Positions 32,344 through 40,438 of a stretch of 64,000 nucleotides of DNA are shown here, one piece after another. The notes beneath the pieces are model-generated. The model was not told the origin of the DNA. It did not search any database and saw only the letters and a program-made list of their open reading frames with translations. The first letter of the stretch is position 1, and each line of letters begins with the position of its first letter. The translations under genes and the position numbers were made by a program. Source of the stretch: Bradyrhizobium niftali (lineage in GTDB: Bacteria; Pseudomonadota; Alphaproteobacteria; Rhizobiales; Xanthobacteraceae); assembly GCF_004571025.1 (NCBI RefSeq), contig NZ_SPQT01000011.1, positions 124,001 through 188,000 on the forward strand, given 5' to 3'.

Positions 32344-32885
32344 CACCACTTCTTCTTGCCGATCAGGCGCTGCCCGATCAGCACTGCGATCTGCTGGTCG
32401 GACTCGTAGGCGAGCGCTGCGGCCGATTCGACCGTCTCGACCAGATCTTCCGGCGTCTCTGCGCGCATCACCTTCAGGCCGATCGCCTCCAGCGAGGGCT
32501 GCGTCGCCCGGCTCATCGGCACCTGCCAGGGATTGAACTCGGCCCATTCGCCGCGCATCGTCACCAGCATCAAGAGGGGAAAGCGGCCGATCGCCGAGAG
32601 CGACAGCATGTTGATGCAGTTGCCGACCCCGCTCGACTGCATCAGCAGCACGCTGCGCTGGCCGCCGAGCCAGGCGCCCGCGGCAATGGCGATGCCCTCC
32701 TCTTCGGTCGTCAGCACGTTGGTGGTGACGTCGCGGTCGGCCGAGAACAGGCGAATGAGCTGGCTGTGGCCGGCATCCGGCACATAGGACATCTGCCTGA
32801 CGTCAGCGGCCTTCAGGACGCGATAGAGCTCGCTCGGCCAGTCGTCGCTCGAGCGCGTTTCAAGATTGGGTTGAGGGCTGTGCAC
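32343..32885 (-). CDS. Pyrimidine-binding (alpha) subunit of a split 2-oxo acid decarboxylase
   Basis: The 180-residue protein matches the N-terminal TPP-enzyme domain: VPDAGHSQLIRLF, LTTEEEGIAIAAGAWLGGQRSVLLMQSSGVGNCINML with the conserved Glu that activates thiamine, then RGEWAEFNPWQVPMSRATQPSLEAIGL. ComD of sulfopyruvate decarboxylase has this layout. The two subunit genes overlap, so they are translated together. The upstream gap of 189 bases may hold a separate promoter. Confidence 0.85.
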   Translation of the reverse strand: MHSPQPNLETRSSDDWPSELYRVLKAADVRQMSYVPDAGHSQLIRLFSADRDVTTNVLTTEEEGIAIAAGAWLGGQRSVLLMQSSGVGNCINMLSLSAIGRFPLLMLVTMRGEWAEFNPWQVPMSRATQPSLEAIGLKVMRAETPEDLVETVESAAALAYESDQQIAVLIGQRLIGKKKW

Positions 32886-33074
32886 CGCGAGGTCTCCGTG
32901 AGATTCGGAAGGACGTTAGCGATGTTCGCGCGCGAGGGCTCTGACCGTCTGGCACGATCTGGTATCGAGGGATTGTATAGCTGACTTTTCGCGGTCCCTG
33001 CGGAACGCGCAGTTATATTTGCGGAGAGATACCCCTCATCCGGCGCTTCGCGCCACGTCGCTCAGGCTGATAAT

Positions 33075-33785
33075 CTAGTTCGCCGCCGACTTCGCGGCCG
33101 GCATGTAGATCTGCGCGTAGCCTTCCTTGATCGCGGACGTGATGCGGTCGAGGCGGCGGTCGATGTGCTTTTCCAGCACGGAGACGCAAGCCTCCTCATT
33201 GCGTGCCTTCAACCCTTCGACGACGGCGCGGTGCTCCGCCTGCGTGTTGGAGCGGTTGACGCGGTCCATGTCGATCCAGCGCACGAAGCGGATGCGGGCG
33301 TTGACGTTGCGCAGCACGCGCAGCATCTCGGCGTTGTTCGACATCGCCATCAGCCGCTCGTGAAAGGTCTCATCGAGCTCGACCAGCTCGACCGAGGAGC
33401 GCTCGCCGGGATCGGGACCGGTCGCTTCGAGGAATTTCAAGAGCGCGTCGATGTCCTCGTCCTTGGCACGCTTGACAGCGAGACGGACCGAGGCGACCTC
33501 GATCGACTTGCGCAGCTCGTAGAGATCGAAGATCTCGTGCGCGTCGAGCTCGCGGCAGAAGAAGCCCTTGCCCGGCGTGAAGCGCAGGAAGCCTTCGGTG
33601 TTGAGACGGTTGAGCGCCTCGCGCAGCGGCGTGCGGCTGACGCCGAGACGTTTTGCCAGCTCGCCTTCGTTGAGTCGTTCGCCCGGCTTGAACTCGTAGC
33701 TCACGGCCATCGCCTTGAGCTGTTCATAGACGCGATCGACGATGCTATCGGAAGCCAGTTCCACGTTGCTCTTCATAAGCTGCAT
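33075..33785 (-). CDS. GntR-family transcriptional regulator (FadR subfamily)
   Basis: The 236-residue protein has the winged helix VYEQLKAMAVSYEFKPGERLNEGELAKRLGVSRTPLREALNRLNTEGFL and a helical FCD effector domain with the metal-ligand pattern in ELDETFHERLMAMSNN and AEHRAVVEGLKARNEEACVSVLEKHIDRRL. It lies in the middle of the catabolic run 38.6-30.9 kb and is the obvious candidate regulator. A TTGCA-A-TGCAA palindrome lies 44 bases upstream of its start. Confidence 0.92.
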   Translation of the reverse strand: MQLMKSNVELASDSIVDRVYEQLKAMAVSYEFKPGERLNEGELAKRLGVSRTPLREALNRLNTEGFLRFTPGKGFFCRELDAHEIFDLYELRKSIEVASVRLAVKRAKDEDIDALLKFLEATGPDPGERSSVELVELDETFHERLMAMSNNAEMLRVLRNVNARIRFVRWIDMDRVNRSNTQAEHRAVVEGLKARNEEACVSVLEKHIDRRLDRITSAIKEGYAQIYMPAAKSAAN

Positions 33786-33828
33786 TCATGCCCGAACACA
33801 GCCCAATATACCGGGGCCGTGAAGATGA

Positions 33829-33839
33829 TTGCAATGCAA
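33829..33839. promoter_or_regulatory. Candidate GntR operator TTGCAATGCAA
   Basis: A perfect palindrome of two 5-base arms around one A, 44 bases before the gntR start and just after the racemase-family gene. Short symmetrical sites of this size are typical for FadR-subfamily GntR regulators; assignment to the adjacent gene is inference. Confidence 0.35.
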
Positions 33840-33884
33840 AGGACAGCTTGGCAGAGCTTGTTCAGAGCTTTGCGACACCTGGAA

Positions 33885-34628
33885 TCAGGCAAAGACGCGC
33901 GGGCGCAGTCCAGCATGAAACCAGGTGATCATGGAATAGATATCGTAGACCGGCAGCCCGACCTCGGCCTGCAAGGCTGCCGCGTAGGGCGGCATGTTGG
34001 TGCACTCGAGCACGATGGCGCCGACGTCGGGGTTCTTTGCGACGAGCTGCTTGCCTGCCTCGACCACGTCGCGCTCGGCCAAGCCGACGTCCATGTCATC
34101 CTTCTCGGCCTTGATCAGGACGCGGAAGAATTCCTTGCCATGCTCAGTGCCGACCAGCGGCGTGTCGAGCGGCACGCCGGCGCCTTCGAGATGGGCCGGC
34201 GTCAGGGTCGAGCCCGACACCGTGACGAGGCCGACGCGCTTGCCGGGCGGCAAGGTCGCCTGCACCCACGGCACCTGCATCAGCGATGAGGTCGCAACCG
34301 GCACGCCGACGGCCGCCGCGATCTCCCTCTGAAACAGCGAGAGGAAACCGCAATTGGTGGTGATGGCTTCCGCGCCAAGCCGCACCAGATCCTTCGCCGC
34401 ATCGATGAAGTCAGGCAGCAGGCCGGCCGCGCCCTTCAGCACCACCTTCTCCGGCGAGGCGCCGCTCACCACGCGATAGAGCACGGGGAATGGCCAGGTC
34501 GAGCCGTTGCCCATGTCGCCGGGAATGCGGGGAAAACGCGCTTCCAGCATCAGGATGCCGAGCGGCGCGCCATAGATGGCCTTGCCGCCACGGGCGATGC
34601 GGGAGGACGAGCTGGCAGAAGTGGTCAT
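33885..34628 (-). CDS. Asp/Glu racemase superfamily protein
   Basis: The 247-residue protein has two conserved cysteine motifs of the superfamily, EAITTNCGFLSLFQREIA near residue 90 and GAIVLECTNMPPYAAAL near 205, which act as the acid/base pair in racemases, maleate isomerases and arylmalonate decarboxylases. It is cytosolic. It lies 9 bases after a D-amino acid dehydrogenase-like gene, so racemisation of an amino acid before oxidation is a plausible role. The substrate is not determined. Confidence 0.8.
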   Translation of the reverse strand: MTTSASSSSRIARGGKAIYGAPLGILMLEARFPRIPGDMGNGSTWPFPVLYRVVSGASPEKVVLKGAAGLLPDFIDAAKDLVRLGAEAITTNCGFLSLFQREIAAAVGVPVATSSLMQVPWVQATLPPGKRVGLVTVSGSTLTPAHLEGAGVPLDTPLVGTEHGKEFFRVLIKAEKDDMDVGLAERDVVEAGKQLVAKNPDVGAIVLECTNMPPYAAALQAEVGLPVYDIYSMITWFHAGLRPRVFA

Positions 34629-34637
34629 GGTGCGACC

Positions 34638-35903
34638 TCAGAGGAAGCGGGTGGGCGAAAATGGCGCGAGCGGAATCTCGGGCTGCTTGCCGCTCAGGAG
34701 CTGGGCGACGAGACGGCCGGTACGGGCCGAGCCGACCAGGCCGACATGGCCGTGGCCGAAAGCATAGACGATGTCGCGCGAGACGCGCGCGTAACCGATG
34801 CAGGGACGTCCGTCCGGCATGCTGGGCCGATGACCGAACCAGGTCTTGATGCGCGAGGCCGGAATGTCCTTCGGCAGCTTTGGGAACATGCTGAAGAGGT
34901 GATCGCGCAGGATCTCGGCGCGCTTCCAGTTCGGCGCGGCCTCGAGGCCGGCGATCTCGACGGTGCCGGCGGCGCGCAGGCCCTTGTCGGTCCAGTTCAC
35001 GACCATCTTGGCATCCGATGCCATGATCGAGCTGCGCGGACCCGATTCCGGATTCTCGATCATGACGTGATAACCGCGCTCGGTTTCCAACGGCAGCGGA
35101 TCGCCGACGGACGCGGTGAGCTGCTTCGATCGGGCGCCGGCGGCGACCACCGCAGCATCGCAAGCAATCTCACCAGTCTCGGTGAGAACAGCCACGAGCT
35201 TGTCGCCGGAAAGCTTCAGCCCCGTCGCCTTGGCGCGCACGAGCTTGGCACCGCTCGCCAGCGCGTGATTGGCAAGAGCCGCAACGTAAGCGCCGGGATC
35301 GCGGCAGCGCCCGGCTTCTTCCACCACCACGCCAAAGCTGTAGCGCGGATGCAGGTCCGGCTCACGTTGCCGCATCTCGTCGGCATTGAGCTCCAGCCAC
35401 TCGACCCCGACCTTCTTGCGCAGGCGCCAGCCGAGATCGTTGTCGAAATTGCCTCGCGACGGAAAGGCATGCATCACGCCGTTGCGCTCGATCAGCTCTG
35501 GGACGCCGGCCTCCTCCGCGAGCTTCCTGTGAAGCAGCGGAGCGTCCTTCAGCAGGTCGCGGAGCGCAAAGGCGGTCTTCTCGACGCGCGCCTCGGTCCA
35601 GCCCGAGAGCAGGTACTTGATCAGCCAGGGCAAGGCCTTCGGCAAGTACGACCAGCGGATCGCGAGCGGGCCGAGCGGGTCCATCAGATAGAACGGCACC
35701 TTCTTCCAGATGCCAGGTTCGGCCGGCGGGATCACCGAATGCGAGGAGAGCCAGCCGGCATTGCCGTAGCTCGCCGCCTGTTCGCCACCGGGCTCGCCCG
35801 CGTCGATCAGCGTGACGCGATGGCCCTCGCGCAGCGCCTCGATGGCGCTGATCACGCCGACCGCGCCGGCTCCGATGATGACGACGTGGCGGCCTTCGGG
35901 CAT
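34638..35903 (-). CDS. FAD-dependent D-amino acid dehydrogenase-like oxidoreductase (DadA family)
   Basis: The 421-residue flavoprotein begins HVVIIGAGAVGVISAIEALREGHRVTLID and continues GGEQAASYGNAGWLSSHSVIPPAEPG, which is characteristic of DadA-type deaminating dehydrogenases. Further signatures are PLETERGYHVMIENP and the C-terminal HRPSMPDGRPCIGYARVSRDIVYAFGHGHVGLVGSARTGRLVAQLL. It would oxidise a D-amino acid (or imino acid) to the 2-oxo acid and pass electrons to the respiratory chain. It sits between the TPP enzyme (3 bases) and the racemase-family gene (9 bases), clearly one operon. Confidence 0.9.
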   Translation of the reverse strand: MPEGRHVVIIGAGAVGVISAIEALREGHRVTLIDAGEPGGEQAASYGNAGWLSSHSVIPPAEPGIWKKVPFYLMDPLGPLAIRWSYLPKALPWLIKYLLSGWTEARVEKTAFALRDLLKDAPLLHRKLAEEAGVPELIERNGVMHAFPSRGNFDNDLGWRLRKKVGVEWLELNADEMRQREPDLHPRYSFGVVVEEAGRCRDPGAYVAALANHALASGAKLVRAKATGLKLSGDKLVAVLTETGEIACDAAVVAAGARSKQLTASVGDPLPLETERGYHVMIENPESGPRSSIMASDAKMVVNWTDKGLRAAGTVEIAGLEAAPNWKRAEILRDHLFSMFPKLPKDIPASRIKTWFGHRPSMPDGRPCIGYARVSRDIVYAFGHGHVGLVGSARTGRLVAQLLSGKQPEIPLAPFSPTRFL

Positions 35904-35906
35904 CGC

Positions 35907-37568
35907 TTACGCCTTCACCGACGGCACAAAATCCTTGCCGACCGAGATTGCGCGCGGATCGATGATGCAATGGAGGATCGACGGCTTGCCCGACGCGAGT
36001 GCGCGCTCGAATGCCGGCGCAAACTCCTCGGTGCGCTCGACACGTTCGCCATGGCCGCCGAACGCCTTGGCGTACATCGCAAAGTCCGGGTTCTTGAGCT
36101 GGGTGCCGACGACGCGACCGGGATAGTCGCGCTCCTGGTGCATCCGGATGGTGCCGTATTGCGAATTGTCGACGACGATGACGACGAGCGGCGCGTCGTA
36201 CTGCACGGCGGTCGCGAATTCCTGCCCGTTCATCAGGAAGCAGCCGTCGCCGGCAAAGGCCACGACGGTGCGATCCGGATATTGGCGTTTCGCAAGCACG
36301 GCCGCCGGCACGCCGTACCCCATAGAGCCCGAGGTCGGCGCGAGCTGGGATGCAAAGCTGTGGAAGCGGTGATGGCGATGGATCCAGCCGGCATAGTTGC
36401 CGGCGCCGTTGCAGACGATCGCGTCCTTCGGCAGCCGGTCGCGCAGCCAGGTCATGACCTGGCCGTACTGGAACGTGCCCGGCAGTTCGCGTGCCTTCTC
36501 GGTCCAGGCGAGGTAGTCGGCATGCGCCTTGGCGGCCTCGCCCTTCCAGGCAACCGCCCCGGAGGGCTTCAGCGTCTCGACGGCGGCGGCGAACGCGGCG
36601 GGCGTCGCCTGGATCGCCAGCGCCGGCTGGTAGACGCGGCCAAGCTCCTCGGAGCCCGGATGCACATGGATCAGCTTCTGCTGCGGGGTGGGAATGTCGA
36701 GCAGCGTGTAGGACGAGGACGGCATCTCCGACATGCGGCCGCCGATCAGCAGAACGACATCGGCGCCGTCAATGCGTGCCTTCAGGCCCGGGCTCGGCCC
36801 GATGCCGAGATCGCCGGCGTAATGCGAATGGTCGGCGTCGATCAGCGAGGCCCGGCGGAACGAGGTCGCCACCGGCAGGTCGAACCGCTCGGCAAAGCGC
36901 GCGATGCTCTTGGTCGCCTCATCGGTCCAGCGCGAGCCGCCGAGAATGACGAGCGGCGCCTTGGCACTCGCGAGCATGGCGCCGACGCGCTCGATATCCG
37001 ATGGCGCGGGCCAGCTTACCGCCGGCTCGATTCGCATGGCATCGGCGACGGCGGCGGTCTCGGTCAGCATGTTCTCCGGCAGCGAGATCACCACGGGACC
37101 CGGACGGCCCTGCATGGCGACGCGGAAGGCGCGCGCGACCAGCTCGGGAATGCGGTCGGGGCGATCGATCTCGACCGCCCATTTCGTCATGGTGCCGAAC
37201 ACCGCCTTGTAGTCGAGCTCCTGGAACGCCTCGCGCTCGCGCATGCCGGTGTCGACTTGGCCGACGAACAGGATCATCGGCGTCGAATCCTGCATCGCGA
37301 TGTGGACGCCATGGCTGGCATTGGTCGCGCCGGGGCCGCGGGTGACGAAGCAGACGCCCGGCCGGCCCGTGAGCTTGCCATAGGCCTCCGCCATCATCGC
37401 GGCGCCGCCTTCGGCGCGGCAGATCATGACGTCGATCGGGCTGTCATGCAGCGCGTCGAGCGCCGCCAGATAGCTCTCGCCCGGCACACAGGTGACGCGC
37501 TCGACGCCCTGGGCGACGAGCTGATCGATCAGGATCTGGCCCCCGGTGCGGGTGTTACGAATGGTCAT
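35907..37568 (-). CDS. Acetolactate synthase-like TPP-dependent enzyme
   Basis: The 553-residue protein has three TPP-enzyme domains. The N-terminal pyrimidine-binding domain has VPGESYLAALDAL and CRAEGGAAMMAEAYGKLTGRPG with the activating Glu. A central domain (about 190-330) follows. The C-terminal pyrophosphate-binding domain has VAFAGDGCFLMNGQEFATAV to VDNSQYGTIRMHQ. It is a decarboxylase or carboligase of 2-oxo acids, not the biosynthetic IlvB, since no IlvN is present and the context is catabolic. It probably acts on the 2-oxo acid made by the DadA-like enzyme encoded next. Confidence 0.88.
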   Translation of the reverse strand: MTIRNTRTGGQILIDQLVAQGVERVTCVPGESYLAALDALHDSPIDVMICRAEGGAAMMAEAYGKLTGRPGVCFVTRGPGATNASHGVHIAMQDSTPMILFVGQVDTGMREREAFQELDYKAVFGTMTKWAVEIDRPDRIPELVARAFRVAMQGRPGPVVISLPENMLTETAAVADAMRIEPAVSWPAPSDIERVGAMLASAKAPLVILGGSRWTDEATKSIARFAERFDLPVATSFRRASLIDADHSHYAGDLGIGPSPGLKARIDGADVVLLIGGRMSEMPSSSYTLLDIPTPQQKLIHVHPGSEELGRVYQPALAIQATPAAFAAAVETLKPSGAVAWKGEAAKAHADYLAWTEKARELPGTFQYGQVMTWLRDRLPKDAIVCNGAGNYAGWIHRHHRFHSFASQLAPTSGSMGYGVPAAVLAKRQYPDRTVVAFAGDGCFLMNGQEFATAVQYDAPLVVIVVDNSQYGTIRMHQERDYPGRVVGTQLKNPDFAMYAKAFGGHGERVERTEEFAPAFERALASGKPSILHCIIDPRAISVGKDFVPSVKA

Positions 37569-37715
37569 GACGGCTCCCTGCAGGCTTTGGCGATGCGCTC
37601 GAGCGCGTCGCGAAAATTTCGTTCGGAGGTGGCGTAGGACAGGCCAACAGGAGGTGCAAGATCGAAAGGCTTCCCGCTCCCTGCGCAGGCGTCATGCCCG
37701 CCCCTGCCGTTTGCA

Positions 37716-38633
37716 CTACCGCCCATTCGCCATGATGCGGCGGCAGTGATCGAGCGCCGCGCCGATCAGGTTGTCGCTCGCCTCCGGCGTGCGGAACGCC
37801 GAATGCGCCGACAGCGTCACGTTCGGCAGTTTCGTCAGCGGATGGCCTGGGGGCAGCGGCTCGACGGTGAAGACGTCGAGGCCGGCATGGGCGATGTGGC
37901 CCGAGCGCAGCGCATCACACATCGCGTCCTCGTCGACCACGGCGCCGCGCGCCGTGTTGATCAGGATGGCGCCGGGACGCATCTGCGCGATGCGCTCGCG
38001 CGACAGAAACCCCTTGGTCTCGTCGTTGAGGAGCAGATGCAGCGAGACGACGTGGCTGTCCGCGAGAAGCTTCTCCAGGGAGACGAATTCGACGCCGACA
38101 TGCGTCTTCGGCGATCTGTTCCAGGCAATCACCTTCATGCCGCAGCCGAGCGCCATGCGCGCGGCTTCCGCCGCGATGCCGCCGAAGCCGATCAGGCCGA
38201 GCGTCTTGCCGGTGAGCTGCAGCGCGTCGCGGCGCAGCCAATTGCCCTCACGCATGCCGCGATCCATCTCTCCGAAGCTCTTTGCCGAGGCCCACATCAG
38301 GGCGATCGCGCATTCGGCGACGGCCGTGTCGCCATAGCCCTTGATGGTGTGAACGGAGATGCCGCGCTGGCCAAGCTCTTCCGGATTCATGTAGCTGCGC
38401 GCGCCGGTGCCGAGGAAGACGACGTGCTTCAAGGCAGGACATTTCGCGGCAATCGCCGTCGGCACCGCGGTATGGTCGACGATCATGATCTCCACGCCGT
38501 CAAGAAGGCCTGGCAGGTCGCCCGGAGTGATTGCGGGGTTGCGATTGATGCCGACCGGAAGGCTGTCCGCGCGCAGCAGTTTCTCGGTGACCGCGGCAAG
38601 GGTGTCATTGGCATCGACGAAGAGAGTGCGCAC
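37716..38633 (-). CDS. D-isomer-specific 2-hydroxyacid dehydrogenase
   Basis: An NAD(P)-dependent oxidoreductase of about 305 residues. The Rossmann motif is GLIGFGGIAAEAARMALGCGM, and the catalytic residues are Arg in INTARGAVVDE, Glu in VFTVEPLPPGHP and His in LSAHSAFRTPEASDN. It reduces a 2-oxo acid or oxidises a D-2-hydroxy acid. GTG at 38633 (MRTLFVDAND) is preferred; a TTG at 38654 would add seven residues. It lies 147 bases upstream of the TPP enzyme on the same strand and diverges from a binding protein gene, with an A+T-rich promoter region between. Confidence 0.9.
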   Translation of the reverse strand: MRTLFVDANDTLAAVTEKLLRADSLPVGINRNPAITPGDLPGLLDGVEIMIVDHTAVPTAIAAKCPALKHVVFLGTGARSYMNPEELGQRGISVHTIKGYGDTAVAECAIALMWASAKSFGEMDRGMREGNWLRRDALQLTGKTLGLIGFGGIAAEAARMALGCGMKVIAWNRSPKTHVGVEFVSLEKLLADSHVVSLHLLLNDETKGFLSRERIAQMRPGAILINTARGAVVDEDAMCDALRSGHIAHAGLDVFTVEPLPPGHPLTKLPNVTLSAHSAFRTPEASDNLIGAALDHCRRIMANGR

Positions 38634-38659
38634 GGGCCTGTCTTTCCTGTCCAATTTAA

Positions 38660-38670
38660 AATACCGTATT
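38660..38670. promoter_or_regulatory. Palindrome AATACCGTATT in a divergent promoter region
   Basis: An 11-base palindrome (AATAC-C-GTATT) in an A+T-rich island between the 2-hydroxyacid dehydrogenase gene and the divergent binding-protein gene. It could be an operator shared by both units. The TetR gene at 39646 is the closest regulator gene. Confidence 0.35.
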
Positions 38671-38746
38671 GCATTTTAGTCTGAATACAGAAATAGTCCA
38701 GACGCCGGGTTCGAATGTCCAAAAGCGACTGCCCAGGAGAACTGCC

Positions 38747-39583
38747 ATGAATCGCAGGGACGCACTCACCACTGTCGCCCTCGCCGGAGCCGCGATCGCC
38801 GCAACCGGTTCGGCCAAAGCCGACACCGCGCCGGGCTCGACGCTCGAACGGATCAAGAAGAGCGGTGTGCTGCGGATCGCCGTCATCGCCGGCCAGGATC
38901 CCTACTTCCACAAGGACCTCACAACCAATCAATGGTCGGGCGCCTGCATCGACATGGCGAACGACATCGCCGGCAAGCTCGGTGCCAAGGTCGAGACGCT
39001 GGAATCGACTTGGGGCAACCAGATCCTGGATCTCCAGGCCGAGAAGATCGACCTTGCCTTCGCCGTGAACCCGACACCGGAGCGCTCACTGGTCATCGAC
39101 TTTTCCACCCCCATCCTGGTGCACTCCTTCACCGTCATCACCAAGAAGGGTTTTGCCAAGCCGCAAACCTGGGCGGAGCTGAACAAGCCCGAGGTCAAGA
39201 TCGCCGTCGACATCGGCTCGACCCACGAGACGATCGCGCGCCGCTATTGCTCGAAGGCGACGATCCTCGGCTTCAAGGAGCGCAACGAGGCGATCCTCGC
39301 GGTCGCCACCGGACGCGCGGACTGCAACATTTCGCTGGCGGTGCTTTCGGTCGCGACCTTGAAGAAGAACCCGACGCTCGGTGAGCTCGCGGTGCCACGT
39401 CCGCTGCTCACGCTGCCGACCAACATGGGCATCCGCGCCGAAAGCGACCGGCGCTACAAGGACTTCCTCAGCGCCTGGGCCGACTACAACCGCTCGCTGG
39501 GCCAGACCCGCGAATGGATGTTGAAGGGCTTCGAAGCCGTCGGTCTCGGCGCGGACGACATTCCCGGCGAAGTGCAGTTCTGA
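38747..39583 (+). CDS. Transporter substrate-binding protein, amino-acid (SBP_bac_3) type, orphan
   Basis: The 278-residue protein begins MNRRDALTTVALAGAAIAA, a short twin-arginine-like signal with cleavage near AKADT. The mature part is a family 3 binding protein: GVLRIAVIAGQDPYFHKD, WSGACIDMANDIAGKLGAKVE, DLAFAVNPTPERSLVIDFS and VDIGSTHETIARR. AGGAGA lies 6 bases upstream of the ATG at 38747. The permease and ATPase partners are not adjacent, although a complete ABC importer with its own binding protein follows at 40.4-46.4 kb on the other strand. A TetR gene follows in the same direction. Confidence 0.9.
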   Translation: MNRRDALTTVALAGAAIAATGSAKADTAPGSTLERIKKSGVLRIAVIAGQDPYFHKDLTTNQWSGACIDMANDIAGKLGAKVETLESTWGNQILDLQAEKIDLAFAVNPTPERSLVIDFSTPILVHSFTVITKKGFAKPQTWAELNKPEVKIAVDIGSTHETIARRYCSKATILGFKERNEAILAVATGRADCNISLAVLSVATLKKNPTLGELAVPRPLLTLPTNMGIRAESDRRYKDFLSAWADYNRSLGQTREWMLKGFEAVGLGADDIPGEVQF

Positions 39584-39645
39584 CGGCTTCGTCGTTCGGG
39601 TTGCCGCGCTCCCGGTTTCCGTGGAAACTGGCGGGAGAAACAGTG

Positions 39646-40296
39646 ATGCTCGAGCGCATGCCGCCCCCATCGAAGCGCACCAACGACCCCGAGCGTACCA
39701 AGCGCGACATCCTCGAAGTGGCGATGGCCGAATTCGCCTCGGAGGGCTATTCCGGCGCCCGCGTCGATGCGATCGCGGCGCGAATGCGCACGTCGAAGCG
39801 GATGATCTATTACTATTTCGGCGGCAAGGAGCAGCTCTACCTCGCGGTTCTGGAGGAGGCCTATCGCAGCATCCGCGCGCTCGAGGATCAGCTCGACATC
39901 GAAAGCTGCGAGGCGCGCGAGGGATTGCGCCGGCTGATCGAGGCGACCTTCGACCATGACGAGCGCAATCCGAACTTCATCCGCCTCGTCTCGATCGAGA
40001 ACATCCATCACGGCAAGCACCTGAAGCAGAACCTGCAACTGCGCCAGCTCAACGCCAGCGTGATCGCGACGCTCGACGGCATCCTCAGGCGCGGCCGCAC
40101 TGAGGGCGTCTTCCGCGACGACGTCGACGCCATCGACCTGCACCTGGCCATCAGCTCCTATTGCTTCTTCCGCGTCGCCAACCGCCACACCTTCGGCGCC
40201 CTGTTCGACCGCGACCTCAGCGAGCCCAGGGTGCTGGCGAAGAGCCGGACGCAGATCGTGGAGATGATTTTGGCGTGGCTGGCGGCGAAGGCCTAG
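39646..40296 (+). CDS. TetR-family transcriptional regulator
   Basis: The 216-residue protein has the TetR helix-turn-helix KRDILEVAMAEFASEGYSGARVDAIAARMRTSKRMIYYYFGGKEQLYLAVLEEAYR and a C-terminal domain like the TetR_C group with NFIRLVSIENIHHGKHL and a conserved Cys in SYCFFRVANRHTFGALFDRDL. GGGAGA precedes the ATG at 39646; the frame is also open upstream. It follows the orphan binding protein by 62 bases and probably controls this unit or the nearby importer. Confidence 0.9.
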   Translation: MLERMPPPSKRTNDPERTKRDILEVAMAEFASEGYSGARVDAIAARMRTSKRMIYYYFGGKEQLYLAVLEEAYRSIRALEDQLDIESCEAREGLRRLIEATFDHDERNPNFIRLVSIENIHHGKHLKQNLQLRQLNASVIATLDGILRRGRTEGVFRDDVDAIDLHLAISSYCFFRVANRHTFGALFDRDLSEPRVLAKSRTQIVEMILAWLAAKA

Positions 40297-40313
40297 CGAC
40301 TCCACACACGCGC

Positions 40314-40414
40314 TGTCATGCCCCGGCTTGACCGGGGCATCCAGTACGCCGCAGCCTATCGAGGAATCACTACGTCTCTGGAATACTGGATCACCCGCCT
40401 TCGCGGGTGATGAC
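40314..40414. repeat. Two-hairpin dispersed repeat, copy 2
   Basis: It begins TGTCATGCCCCGGCTTGACC, keeps the phrase GGCATCCAGTACGCCGCAGCCTATCGA and ends with the hairpin CACCCGCCTTCGCGGGTG. It has the same order of elements as 30785-30887 with compensating changes in the first stem (GCCCCGG...CCGGGGC), which suggests the structure matters. It lies between convergent genes. Confidence 0.7.
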
Positions 40415-40438
40415 ACCGAGAGCGGAGTAGCAGCCCCC

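Noticed and set aside
34746..37637. A 963-codon plus-strand open frame across the DadA- and TPP-enzyme genes
   Set aside because: It spans two convincing minus-strand genes, contains no recognisable domain and has the Arg/His/Gln-rich bias of antisense frames.
38705..38725. GGTTCGAAT string resembling a tRNA T-loop
   Set aside because: The flanking bases do not pair as a T-stem and no cloverleaf is possible; it lies in a promoter region.
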